64,000 nt of DNA. It comes from Malachius bipustulatus (lineage: Eukaryota > Arthropoda > Insecta > Coleoptera > Melyridae). Under the pieces are notes generated by a model that worked only from the letters and a program-made list of their open reading frames with translations, had not been told where the DNA came from and did no database searches. The stretch spans positions 41,446,162 to 41,510,161 of the forward strand of contig OU342637.1 in NCBI GenBank assembly GCA_910589415.1, read 5' to 3'. The translations under genes and the position numbers were made by a program. Of the stretch, positions 43,733 to 53,446 are shown piece by piece (position 1 is the stretch's first letter; every line of letters begins with the position of its first letter).

Positions 43733-44284
43733 TATCTTCATTGAGTTTCAGTCCGTTATTAGTGCACCAGTTCTGGACATAATCTGAGCATCTAGTGGAG
43801 CCAAGTGCTAGTTCAGTTCGCCTCTTCTCCACAACCAAAGCATTGGTGTCGTCAGCATACAGAATAAATATAATATTGTTGAGTTCCGCCGTTGGTAAAT
43901 CATTAATAAAACAGCCAAACAAGGTTGGAGAAATACAGGAGCCTTGTGGTTTTTTTTTTTTTTTTTTTTTTAAAAGAGGGAGCATCGGTCTTAACTGTGT
44001 AGGTAAGACATAGTCGCTCCACTCTGGTAATTTGGCTTTGAGACGAACTCTTTAGCCACACACACTTTAAATTATATAATTTGCCATTTAAACGTTCGAT
44101 CGCTTGTTTTACTTTTCACAGACATTCGAAAATGAATCTGAAAAGTAAAGCGGGCCGAGGTGAGTTTCGAACCCGCGATCTATGGCTTCGTGAGCCAGCG
44201 GAGAACCACTAGGCCACGGAAGTCACTCCTTGTGGGGTTCTACCCGTAGATAAACAATTAACATACCTTCTTACCTGAGAAATC
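43733..44284 (-). pseudogene. RT core of the split LINE (piece 1 of 3), interrupted by a SINE
   Basis: On the minus strand: QVRRYVNCLSTGRTPQG up to 44228, then, across the SINE at 43950-44227, SCISPTLFGCFINDLPTA, FILYADDTNALV, YVQNWCTNNGLKLNED. The frame is continuous once the SINE and one 8-bp repeat are removed. PQGSxxSPTLF and YADD are RT motifs 4 and 5. The LINE continues at 42735 and 36220 after elements B and A. The earlier part of its ORF2 is missing 5' of 44284. Confidence 0.85.
43950..44227 (-). mobile_element. tRNA-derived SINE
   Basis: On the minus strand the head starts AGTGACTTCCGTGGCCTAGTGG, with a pol III A box TGGCCTAGTGG (44206-44216) and B box GGTTCGAAACTC (44162-44173) at tRNA spacing; about 190 bp of unrelated body follows, and an A-run of 22 (43950-43971 as T). 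Flanked by an 8-bp direct repeat CCTTGTGG (43942-43949 and 44228-44235). The duplication lies within LINE RT codons. About 278 bp. The tRNA part is too decayed to be a working tRNA. Confidence 0.93.
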
Positions 44285-44332
44285 ACCTTCATTTTCATAA
44301 AAATTCACTGTAGTAGGTACACAATAAATATA

Positions 44333-45051
44333 CAGTGCTTCCCAAAAGTAACGGATAAATTCGATAAAACGGAAAGCGCTGTTTTTTTGAAAAAATGAAA
44401 AAACAGGTCGATTTTGTTTTTGAGTTGTTCAAATTTTGACATAATATTTGGGCATACAGGGTGATGCACGAAAAAGTGGTTACGTGATCAGCATTTATTT
44501 CAAATAGCAACCCTTATTTTTTCTTCCATTTTTTGATACTTCATTCAATTGCCAATACGGTGATGTAATCATTTTGTAACGTAAAATAAGGAAATTCCGG
44601 AGGAAAGAATTTAATTTCGACAGAATTAATAGATTTAATTTAATAGACTTAATTTAATAAACCTTACAAAATTACCCTGGAAACAGTCATTTTTATTTGA
44701 TATTTTTTTATTTTTATCGTTAATGTTCCGATTTTCACATCAATAAAAAGTGCACAATTTCGACTTACAAGCTGTTTTCTTAGAAATTTCCTTATTTAAG
44801 GTTACAAATTGATTACCTACATTACCATATTGACAATTGAATGAGGTATCAAAAAATGGAAGAAAAAATAAAGGTTGCCATTTTAAAAAATGCCGATGAC
44901 GTCATCACTTTTTCGCGCATCACCCTGTATACCCCAATATTATGTCAAAAGTTGGTCAACTCAAAAACAAAATCGACCGGTTGTTTTATTTTTTCAAAAA
45001 AACAGCCCTCTTCGTTTTATCGAATTTATCCGTTACTTTTGGGAAGCACTG
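44333..45051. mobile_element. Tc1-type MITE (719 bp)
   Basis: Ends CAGTGCTTCCCAAAAGTAAC and inverse, TA on both sides (44331-44332 and 45052-45053). Inverted repeats about 260 bp (AAATTCGATAAAACG, GTTTTTGAGTTG, TTGAATGAAGTATC-type). A second mariner-like terminus (CATACAGGGTGATGCACG, 44454 and inverse near 44930) lies inside both arms, so an older element appears embedded in the arms. No transposase. Confidence 0.88.
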
Positions 45052-45370
45052 TATAATGAATGCTCATAGGCAATGCACAATGCAGAGCAATGTGCACACC
45101 ACAAAGACACACAGAACTCACCCATAGTAACTGACATGGTTACCACAGAATACACTTTATGCCACAAGCAGCATAAAATGGTATAAAAAAAGCAAGTCAG
45201 TATATAAAGACAGAATAATACATAATTTCGAGGACAGAAAATATTTTAAATTACGCATGTTGAATTTCATTTTATGTTGAAAAAAAAGGGTAAAAAGGTA
45301 TCAAAAAAGCACGAGTATTAGAAAAATACCAACTTACATTTTTTATGAGACAGATTCTACACCCAGCATC

Positions 45371-45580
45371 GTGTTATTTGATAAGGGCTCGTGTTGTCAG
45401 TATCGCTATAATCAGAATCATAATCCATATCACTATCGTTATCTTCGTCGTCATTAATCCCTCCCAGTTCAATAATTATTAGGTCCTCCACTACAATATT
45501 TATAGCTCCTTCTCTGGCCATGAACTCTTTCTCGAATTTTTTGGAATAGTCACATCTTACATTCCATTGCTCAGCAGTAT
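45371..45580 (-). pseudogene. C-terminal coding exon with acidic tail, unknown protein
   Basis: Minus-strand frame TAEQWNVRCDYSKKFEKEFM, AREGAINIVVEDLIIIELGG, then an acidic tail INDDEDNDSDMDYDSDYSDT and a stop at about 45371. The composition is protein-like and unlike the AT-rich flanks. Its 5' side is cut at 45581-45582, exactly where element D begins (CCCAGGCAGC), so D probably split it. The rest of the gene was not found upstream of D in this window. Not recognised; host or TE gene. Confidence 0.5.
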
Positions 45581-45582
45581 AT

Positions 45583-46947
45583 CCCAGGCAGCACAGGTTC
45601 GTGACATATACGTGTATTATACGTAATTTTGGTATAAAAATGGTTTCAGTATAACAGTGAAACGTTTCTTGTATACGAGTTTTACACGAGACGTATTTTC
45701 TATGTATATTAAACGTATATTTTTCAATTATTTTGTATAATTAAGGTATATGATATACGAGTATTTAACATTTTCTCATTACGCACTTTTAAAGGTAGTT
45801 ATTATAGTGTTTTGAAATTATCATTCCAATATACTGTATATAATATAATGTTTGGGAATTGAATACATATAATACATGTGATAAAAAGACCTCATATACA
45901 GTATGTACAAATAAAAATATAAAATGTATATACATACCTACAAATAAAAGGAAATATGTTAGTAGAAATATAAACAATGTAGGATCTACTATCTGTCAAC
46001 GGGTTTTAAAATGTTTATACCTTAATTAATAATAATTATAATGTTTATATTATTTCCTTATATCAATATTTTTATTTTCTATAATCGTTTCGTTTGAGAA
46101 ATGTAGAAATTATTTATAATCATTAATAGAGGCCCTGTCCACGTATAAATACCTGTAAACAGTTTGTTAACTAAAATAGGTATATCCTACACGGAAATGA
46201 ACATAAACATATAAAAATTGAATTGTTCAAAAATATGCATTTGCTGCCTTACAACGGTCTAGACTTCCAGTCCAGGAGTAGGGGACAGAGAACCTGTTTC
46301 CGTCTCCTACCCCGCTAACCCGCAACCCTACATCTGCATACACTGCCTTGATTGCAGGTGCGCATATTCTGTGGTCTGTACCTATTTGTTTCGGTAAGAA
46401 TACAAAAAATTTAAATGAAAATGAAAATATGACTTCTCAGTACGCTCTCCGTCTCAGTCTCAGTTCCAGTTCTAGTCTAGATGTTGATGCTGATTTAGTG
46501 GGTGAGTGACATGATAAAGTTATTATAACACCATAGTAAAGTGAGTGATGGAATTACGTTACGTGCAAAGTAAGTACTTACCTAACAAAGTTTTTAATCA
46601 ATAATAATAAATACCTATTTTAATATTTTCTTAGGTAGGTAGGTGCGTATCTGAGCTGAGATACGTTTTCTAGGATTGATGGATTTCAAAATGGGGATAC
46701 TGTACAGGTGTGAGAAAAAGTTACGTGCAAAATACATTTTAGTGGTGGCCTTTTCTACCCTTCAAAACAACAGGGAAAAATTCACGAATTGTCCACTGAA
46801 TATATTCTCAATAGCAGATCAGGTCGAGATAAACGCCCAGTCAAAGAGACAAGAATTATGTAAGTACCTATAATACTCATACACATTTTTAATTATGTAT
46901 TATAATTACAATAATTTATAATAATTATACACAACTATAATAACAGG

Positions 46948-46981
<34 letters not shown>

Positions 46982-46990
46982 GAATTTATT
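45583..46990. mobile_element. Element D: CCC-ended transposon with TATACGTATA clusters (right end unresolved)
   Basis: Left end CCCAGGCAGCACAGGTTCGTG after AT (45581-45582). In the next about 180 bp ATACGT/ACGTAT words recur (ACATATACGTGTATTATACG, AAACGTATATTTT). The centre has a CAGT-rich stretch (GTCTCAGTCTCAGTTCC near 46450) and exon-like pieces with GTAAGT donors (46567, 46862). No inverse CCC end was found before 47255, so the right boundary, set at the (AAT)n tract near 46950-46985, is a guess. Confidence 0.5.
46670..46862 (+). other. Exon-like ORF in element D (unknown)
   Basis: The frame MMDFKMGILYRCEKKLRAKY, ILVVAFSTLQNNREKFTNCP, LNIFSIADQVEINAQSKRQE ends at AATTAT followed by GTAAGTACC, a consensus donor. 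Composition differs from its flanks. A possible internal exon of a gene carried by element D. Confidence 0.35.
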
Positions 46991-47254
46991 TCCAACAGGT
47001 ACAGGAATACCTAATAACAGGAAACATTCACACAATCAAAAACTAAAATAAGCTAATAAGTCAGTTTGTATGCCTAGATACATTAACAAATCACCCAGAA
47101 AACTTAAAGATAAACTAAATATACAATACAAAGTAGACAATGAGGAAGCAGAGCACGAGCTATACCAATAATGAATGCGAGCAATTTGCCCTCATATGCA
47201 TACTATTCCTCCCCATCTTTAATCAGTATTTTGACCAGATTTTAAGTATTTAAA

Positions 47255-47668
47255 TCAGATTTTTGACACAACAAAAATCATACTCTTTACATTATTATAC
47301 ATGATCTTAACACCTGTCACATCAATTGATTTCACAGATTCATAAACACCAGACAGATCTATTCCACTCACAATATAGTCACCTTGGACCGCCAATAGCA
47401 CCCCGCCTCCACGCGAGCAATCCAGAGAAGAGTAATTTCTGTCTTTACGAAACACGGAAAAATGTGACGGAAAAAGCTCTGAGTCGTTGATGCCAGCGTG
47501 GAGCCAGGTCTCAGTAATGGCAGTGAGGTCCATACTGCAGTAGCACATAAAATTGAAGAAATCAACCGTTTTGGATCTAAGTCCCCTGGTGTTTTGATAA
47601 AGGCACGATAACACAATAGACTTGGAGCGATGTTCCATTGCCTCACAGGCGACACCGTCTTTCCGCAT
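47255..47668 (-). pseudogene. LINE ORF2 start (endonuclease), second PHD-LINE copy, truncated
   Basis: ATG at 47668, 12 bp beyond the ORF1 stop. Endonuclease motifs CLYQNTRGLRSK, ITETWLHAGIND (first catalytic Glu kept) and CSRGGGVLLAV are present. The frame ends after 137 codons at 47255, without the RT. It is the same element family as 7714-8741, and truncated at a similar place, which is curious. Confidence 0.75.
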
Positions 47669-47682
47669 TCTGTCGGAAACAA

Positions 47683-48501
47683 TTAGTTTTTTGCCAGCGA
47701 AGGAGCATCAGATCTGACAGAAATGAATGGAATGTTGTCTCTGTATCGAAGCAAGATGTTACTTTCGCCGCTCTCTCTCCTGGTCTTAAATTCCCTAATG
47801 ACTTCTCTGTAGGTTTCTCTCTGCCTCACAGTCAAGTCTGAACGAAAATGATATTTGCGAACCGAATTTGTTTTGTTAGACTTCAAGTATGTCCTGGCCG
47901 CCTCCTCGTTGCTGCAGGTAATTTTCACAGGCCGAACCTTTTGTGGGTTGTAGATGCCTAATCGAGATATACTCACTGGTTTGGGAAGTGACCCAATAGA
48001 GCGGAGAATTATATTGATCTGCTTTACATCTTCCGAGATCCTCGCTTCAGAACTATCACCCACAGCCTCATTGATTCCAAAAAGCAACACGTTCCTGGCA
48101 CGCCGACTCCTATCCTCCAACTCATTTATCATGCTGTTCATGTCTTGCGTTGGAACCATCCTCTTGTTCGATGATTCAAGTGCAGTCAACCTGTTGCTCA
48201 ATCCCTCAACGTCACTCTCGAGGGCTAGAACTCGATCATTGATCTTTTCGGCAAAACTATCAAAGGAGGACTTCAAATCGGCCCTCATGGATGCGAATTG
48301 CTCGGCGATAAAGTGTTGCAACTGCTGGACCATCTGAGAGTTGCCGGCGACGCCCATGCATTTGACACACGTCCAGACAAGAGCGCCATCAGCCAGTCCC
48401 GCACATTTGAGATGAGCGTGCTTTCTACATGATCCCGCACATCTAACCGACGGTGTGGTGGGCGTAACCGCACCATCACAAATTAGACAGATGATTGGCA
48501 T
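47683..48501 (-). CDS. LINE ORF1 with PHD-type finger, second copy
   Basis: I choose the ATG at 48501 (MPIICLICDGAVTPTTP), which matches the start of the copy at 8741; the frame is open further upstream to 48723, but that part lacks similarity. The PHD-type cluster (CLIC, CAGSCRKHAHLKC, CVKC) is followed by a coiled-coil-like segment (KINDRVLALESDVEGLSNRL) and an RRM-like half (NVLLFGINEA, VSISRLG, RPVKITCSNE, KYHFRSDLT) ending SLAKN. Open throughout its 272 codons, with the ORF2 start right behind it. Similarity to the first copy is clear but far from identical, so they are different lineages of one family. Confidence 0.8.
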   Translation of the reverse strand: MPIICLICDGAVTPTTPSVRCAGSCRKHAHLKCAGLADGALVWTCVKCMGVAGNSQMVQQLQHFIAEQFASMRADLKSSFDSFAEKINDRVLALESDVEGLSNRLTALESSNKRMVPTQDMNSMINELEDRSRRARNVLLFGINEAVGDSSEARISEDVKQINIILRSIGSLPKPVSISRLGIYNPQKVRPVKITCSNEEAARTYLKSNKTNSVRKYHFRSDLTVRQRETYREVIREFKTRRESGESNILLRYRDNIPFISVRSDAPSLAKN

Positions 48502-48983
48502 AGTAGCAACAAGGTAAAATGAAGGTAAAAAAATGTAAATAGAGAACAGCTGATCAGGAAATAAATTTAAATTTAAATATCCAACTATATTTGTGATTAA
48601 CGGTTTGCGATAAGGATAATACTCGATATGACTGGGTACAGAATTTATGAAGATAACAAGAATATCAAGGGAACAAGTGGCCTTCTTTAAGAAAAACAAC
48701 CACCAATAGGCAGCTTCCAGCACTAGTCACTTTAGTTGCTATTACATCAGGGGGTACTCAGTGATGTCACAAAATATTGTTCAAAATGCCACACGAAAAA
48801 ACACTCGAAAACCGGTTAAATTAACCACAAAGCGGAGTAAGAAAAATCGAGCTGCACACCGATTCACGATAAAATACTGAATGATAATGTAGATTTTATA
48901 AATCTTATAGCAAAATAGTAATCTAGACTAATTTTAGAGGCTGTAAAACCGTCCTATTCGGGAAGAGAGCAGCTTTTAAACTT
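48502..48983. other. Probable 5' leader of the LINE and unassigned DNA
   Basis: Upstream of the ORF1 start on the minus strand. Contains GGGGGTACTCAGTGATGTC near 48750, where the LINE leader may begin. No further feature seen. Confidence 0.35.
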
Positions 48984-49986
48984 TTACCATGCACCGACAT
49001 TCGAAATTTTGTAATAAAAGAACTGAAAGATTGGCTGAAGTCTATCTATCTCATATATCTTGAAGTTTGGCTTATTCAACTTAATGAGATTATACAGCTC
49101 TGGTTTATAAAAGTCCTCATGAAATGGTATTTGTCTTTGTTGCAACCATTGCTGCATGTCCGCTTTCCTTGAAGCAGAAGTCGGTGGTTTATTTAACTGG
49201 ACATTATGGTATGGCATGGGGCGTTATCAATCACAAGTACGCTGTGAGGCGGCAAATTAGGGATCAGTTTCGTTTCCATCCATTTTTTATAATTTGCGTA
49301 ATTCATGTCATCGTGATAATCACCACTCTTCGTCTTCGACTTGAATCGCACGTAGGAATTCGGAATAAAGCCATTTTCTTGATGACCATCCTTTGTTCTT
49401 TGGAGATAGGTTGCGTCAGTCCTTCTCCACTAGCATCGCTCCAACTTTTTTGATGAACATGAAAAGAATGAATATATGTTTCATCCATGTACACTATATT
49501 TTTGCCTTCGGCTCTAAAATCCGTCATTCTCCTCAGAAACTAAAGACGCAACTAGCGTATATCCTGCCTTTCCATCAAGATTTTTCTGTTGGAATTTGTT
49601 TTTCGCCACCGAAACCCTAGTTTATGGACTACATTCCTTAAGCTTTCTTTTCCTCCAGTGTATCCATTATCTTCTCTAAATTTTGCTGTGATTCTCTTTG
49701 GAGTGGGAGTTAGCCTTTCCGTCACGTGAAAATTATGTATTATTCGACGCACCAAACATTGATCAAAGTCATCAAAATTCGTTTTTGGTGCTAATTTAGT
49801 TCTCTTTTCACCAGGAGAACTGAATTGACTAGCTTGACCGCCGACGACGCTTTTTCTCTCTGCCACTATCCGCGTAGGCCCACCCTTGTCATATTCGTCG
49901 CGAAAATATTGCCAAACATTATTAATAATTTCACGGCTTTGTCCAGAAAGTGTTTTATGAGCCACTTTTGTATCAAAATTTGCCAT
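48984..49986 (-). pseudogene. Tc1/IS630-type DDE transposase remnant
   Basis: Minus strand from ATG 49986: an N-terminal helical region (SREIINNVWQYFRDEYDKGG), NFHVTERLTPTPKRITAKF, GFRWRKTNSNRKILMERQDI, a frame change, then GKNIVYMDETYIHSFHVHQK (first catalytic Asp). After another frameshift near 49350 comes GFIPNSYVRFKSKTKSGDYH and LPPHSVLVIDNAP (second Asp), and after a third near 49210 NVQLNKPPTSASRKADMQQW, ending near 48984 (KPNFKIYEIDRL). The segment with the third catalytic acid (LPPYHPDLNP-type) is absent, cut at about 49040. No flanking TIRs were found. The best relative in the window is 23029-23943. Confidence 0.82.
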
Positions 49987-50264
49987 AATTTTAAAAAATT
50001 TATTTAACGGAGTACCAAATTTATACTATTTGCACAAACAATTTGCAAGTTAAAATTAGGCAGTCAGTATAGAAAGAAGTATTTCAATAGACTGAATATT
50101 TTACCTTTTACCTACAATATCTGCAAAACTTTAAAAAATGATTAACCCGACTATACCCTGCAATAGCCAAGCCTGAAATCTGCAATGACCAATACAGTGC
50201 ATTTCTAATATAACCCGTCTTCAACAGTAATTCTCAGAACCAGAGCCCAAGTTATTCTGGTCTT

Positions 50265-50826
50265 ATTGTAGGTTGTATACTTCGGGAAACACGCCCTTTG
50301 GAATGCTATTCCAAAGTGATGCGGTTCTATACATAAAGGAAGTCTGAAATAGGGTGGTACGAGGTGTAACGAGCTGAACCTGATACGGATGAGCGTCTGC
50401 GGCTCGACGTGTATTTCTGCCCGGTATTGTTCTAGGTGGGATCAAGCGGGCCACGTATTTTGGACACTTTCCATAAAAATATCTGTAAAACAGACTCAGG
50501 TCAGCTACTCTTCTCCGATGTTCGAGAGTGTCTAAATTTTTTGTCAAATCTGGGTCCCCAATCATGTGTATGGCTCTTTTCTGGATAGAGTCAAGTAGTC
50601 TCAGCGTATGTTTAGGAGCTGAGCTCCAAACATGTGAGCAGTACTCCAAGGATGGTCGAATTTGAGCCTTGCATAAGAGGAGAAGCGGTTGTGGTGTATA
50701 AAATTTCTTCGTGTGGGAGAGTGTTCCAAGTTTTTGAGAACCACTGTTTGCCAGACCTGCAACATGATCATGCCAAGACATGTTCGCTCCGAGGCTCACT
50801 CCAAGTAAACGAAGAGATGACGCTTG
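50265..50826 (-). pseudogene. 3' part of LINE ORF2, copy of the 9210-12077 element
   Basis: Minus-strand frame SSLRLLGVSLGANMSWHDHV, FYTPQPLLLLCKAQIRPS, SIQKRAIHMIGDPDLTKN, LSLFYRYFYGKCPKYVARLI, RTASLWNSIPKGVFPEVYNL and then a stop where the match to the plus-strand copy ends at 50265. Nearly identical to 11470-12020, without the frameshift that copy has near 11735. Its 5' side is fused to a different LINE near 50826. Confidence 0.88.
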
Positions 50827-51420
50827 GGTACCACACATCAGACGCATACTCCAGCTTAGAACGCACAAGTGAAATAAATAGTGGTTTTAATACATTCTCG
50901 TTTGTAAACTCTCGAGAATTGCGTATAATGAAACCTAAAATGTACTGTAACACTGTTTTGTTATCTTCAGTATATGACTCCTAAAGTTTACTTTGCTGTC
51001 AAATGTTACGCCAAGGTCCAGTATCTCATCAACTCTTGGCAACGCGATCCCATTCATTTTATAGTCGTAAATTATAGGTTTTAGTTTTCTAGTGAATGAA
51101 ACTACACTACATTTCACCGCGTTGAGAGGTAATTTATTCTCCTCACACCAGAGAATGACATCCTGCAGATGCAAGCAGTCACTCAGGGTTGACACATCAT
51201 AGAATAGCTTCATCATCTGCATACATAAGATTACCACAGTGCAAACCGCTCGGCAAGTCTGCAACGTACAGAATGAACAACAAGGGACCCAAAACAGAAC
51301 CCTGCGGAATTCCAGATGAAGGTGAAATGACACGCGATGTAAAGCCCCGATAGTAAACACGCTGCCCCTGTTCACCAAGGAATCACGAAAGAAACGCATT
51401 TTTGTGCACATGTATTGCAT
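50827..51420 (-). pseudogene. RT piece of a different LINE, fused to 50265-50826
   Basis: Minus strand: RVISPSSGIPQGSVLGPLLF, ILYVADLPSGLHCGN, LMYADDEAIL (stop), then LHLQDVILWCEENKLPLNAV, KCSVVSFTRKLKPIIYDY, LDLGVTFDSKVNFRSHI and, after a small frameshift, FISLVRSKLEYASDVWYP. The YADD is intact. At 50821-50831 the reading passes directly into the other LINE family. 5' of 51420 it meets a palindromic element. No ORF start remains. Confidence 0.82.
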
Positions 51421-51930
51421 TTTTAGATTGTCTAAGAAGAAACAATAAGATTTGTTTTTACAGTTGCTGTTAAGTTTGTGAGTTATAAACAAGTGAAAAA
51501 TCTTCATTTTTGAAGTTCAAGACCCTGTACAACGAAAACGGCTGACGATAGAGAAAAACGGCTTACATGTCCCTATTTTAACTTTTCATGTACTATCCTA
51601 TGATGTAGATAAAATGTTCATACAAGATGATAAAAAAATTTAAAAAATCTGAGATTTCTCCAAGCGTCGCCAAATAAAAAAAAACAAAGACAGTACAAAT
51701 GCTTCTATACCATAGGATAGTACATAAAAAGTTAAAATAGGGACATGTAAGCCGTTTTTATCTATCTTCAACCGTTTTCGTGGTACAGGGCATTGAACTT
51801 CAAAAATGACGATTTTCTAAGTAAGTTTTTTGTAAGTTTATAACTGACAAACTTCTCAATTTAAACACCAACTGTAGAAGCCAATCTTATTTTTTCTTCT
51901 CAGACAATCTAAAAATGCAATAACATAGGA
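51410..51930. repeat. Long palindrome (about 520 bp)
   Basis: The arms (ATTGCATTTTTAGATTGTCT, TTGAAGTTCAA, GGGACATGTAAGCCG, ATAGTACAT) mirror each other about a centre near 51665. The right arm continues into the dispersed repeat 51905-52130; the left arm is cut at the LINE. Probably a foldback element of the mariner-end kind (the right side has CATATGGGACACTCTGTA). Confidence 0.8.
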
Positions 51931-52130
51931 GAATTCCATTTAAAAAACTTAACTTTGATATGACACTGTCATATGGGACACTCTGTATACTTTAAAATAA
52001 TTTAAAATTATGTTGATTGTGATCCTGATGAAAATCAAACGATGATAAGCCAAACGATGAAAAAATTCATCGTTTGGTCTATACCTACAGACCGCTTCGA
52101 ATGAGCTGGGACATCCTGTATATTACCGAT
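51905..52130. repeat. Dispersed repeat shared with 5020-5235
   Basis: Same order of words as at 5020-5235, with about 40 bp of extra sequence in the middle that contains an inverted ATCGTTTGG pair. It ends GACATCCTGTATATTACC. Confidence 0.65.
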
Positions 52131-53440
52131 ACCGTTTTACCTGTTTTCTTTCTCATATTTTTTGCTCTCTGTTTTTTCCCTTTTCCCTGTTTATCCTTTA
52201 TGTTAGCAGGTATGGTTTGTCCAGTGAGTATTGTCCGTTGTGATAACTAAGGATATATATCATCTCGTTATATTTCTTACTCCTTCTATTGCATTGCATA
52301 GCCAATCGAGTAAAATTGGGACTTTTTGTCAGAAAAACGTTTAAATCGTCAGAAATTCTAAAAAGATGAGCGAGAGTAAGACGGAAGTACAACTCGCGTC
52401 TTAATACGCTTAAATTGATACGATAGGATTGCCGTCCAGCTGTTCGGATAGTGACAGTGACAGTGACGCACTAAATACTGATTAAGGTTTGTGATTTGAA
52501 ACGTTTTTAATACGAAATTAGCAAAATTACCTGTGATATTTTACGATGTGATAAACTACGAGTACTTTATTAATTGCGTGAATGCCTAAAAATCTATTCC
52601 CTTGTTTCTCTAACGTTTGAAATAACGGACAGGGTATATTCTCGCAAAGAACTACAAAAAATTTCACAAAATGCCTGGGAAACGATTGAACTCCCTAGGA
52701 CGTGGTCTTGTGGTTAAATTTTGCTAGAATATTTTACTGCAGAAGAAGAAAACAGAGGTCATATGCTTTCTTTAAACGCCACCCAGCAGGTAGGATATTG
52801 TATGATATTTCTAATCATAATCATAACAATTATTATCATTCTAATTTACTTGCATTATTATATTTTTGTTATCAAAAAGTTTCAAGGCTCTACTTCGTCA
52901 ATAACTTGTTGAAATAATATATTTGTAGGATGTTCATTATTCCCCAACACCGCCACTGACGCGAGTTGCGATACAACATCTGGTTCGACTTAGAAATAAG
53001 TGTGCGAATCAAATCTAATTAAATGAAATTGTTTAGTCAGGATCAGTGTGGCATCACACTAAACAACACTCACTGGAGAAACCATACTTAGAGAAAGTAA
53101 GAAGTGTTAAAAAACGCAGTCGGTTCTTTGTTCGGGTTCGTCGGACATCATGGATTCGTTTTCGTGTTAAACAAAAAACGACAATTAGCAGGAGCAGTGG
53201 TTGTTGAAAAATAATTGAAATGAATTTTTTGTTTGTTTGTTTCAAATAAATTATTTGATTGCATTTTGGTTTTCTTTAAAGCTCATTGGTTTAAATGAGT
53301 TTGAAAATTGTTCAAAGAAATCCCCCATTCCTAGAAATAGCTACCTACTTAGTATACCTACTTGGATTACTATGCAACACTCAATTAAATCAATAAATTG
53401 TATATTTTTGACTCAGCTGCTCGCCCCGCTTTTCATATAC
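52131..53440. other. No supported feature
   Basis: AT-rich. Several short frames of about 60-95 codons overlap one another and show no domain. Near 52454 GTGACAGTGACAGTGACG is a short tandem repeat. Could be intron or old TE DNA. Confidence 0.4.
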
Positions 53441-53446
53441 CGGGTA

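Noticed and set aside
44162..44216. A tRNA gene on the minus strand
   Set aside because: A and B boxes are present, but the acceptor stem cannot be formed well, and the piece is the head of a SINE with A-tail and target duplication.
48502..48723. N-terminal extension of the ORF1 at 48501
   Set aside because: The frame is open to 48723, but the extra 74 codons are hydrophobic and absent from the sister copy at 8741.
52131..53440. Host gene exons
   Set aside because: Short frames with basic or aromatic runs were noticed, but none has a domain, codon bias or paired splice sites.
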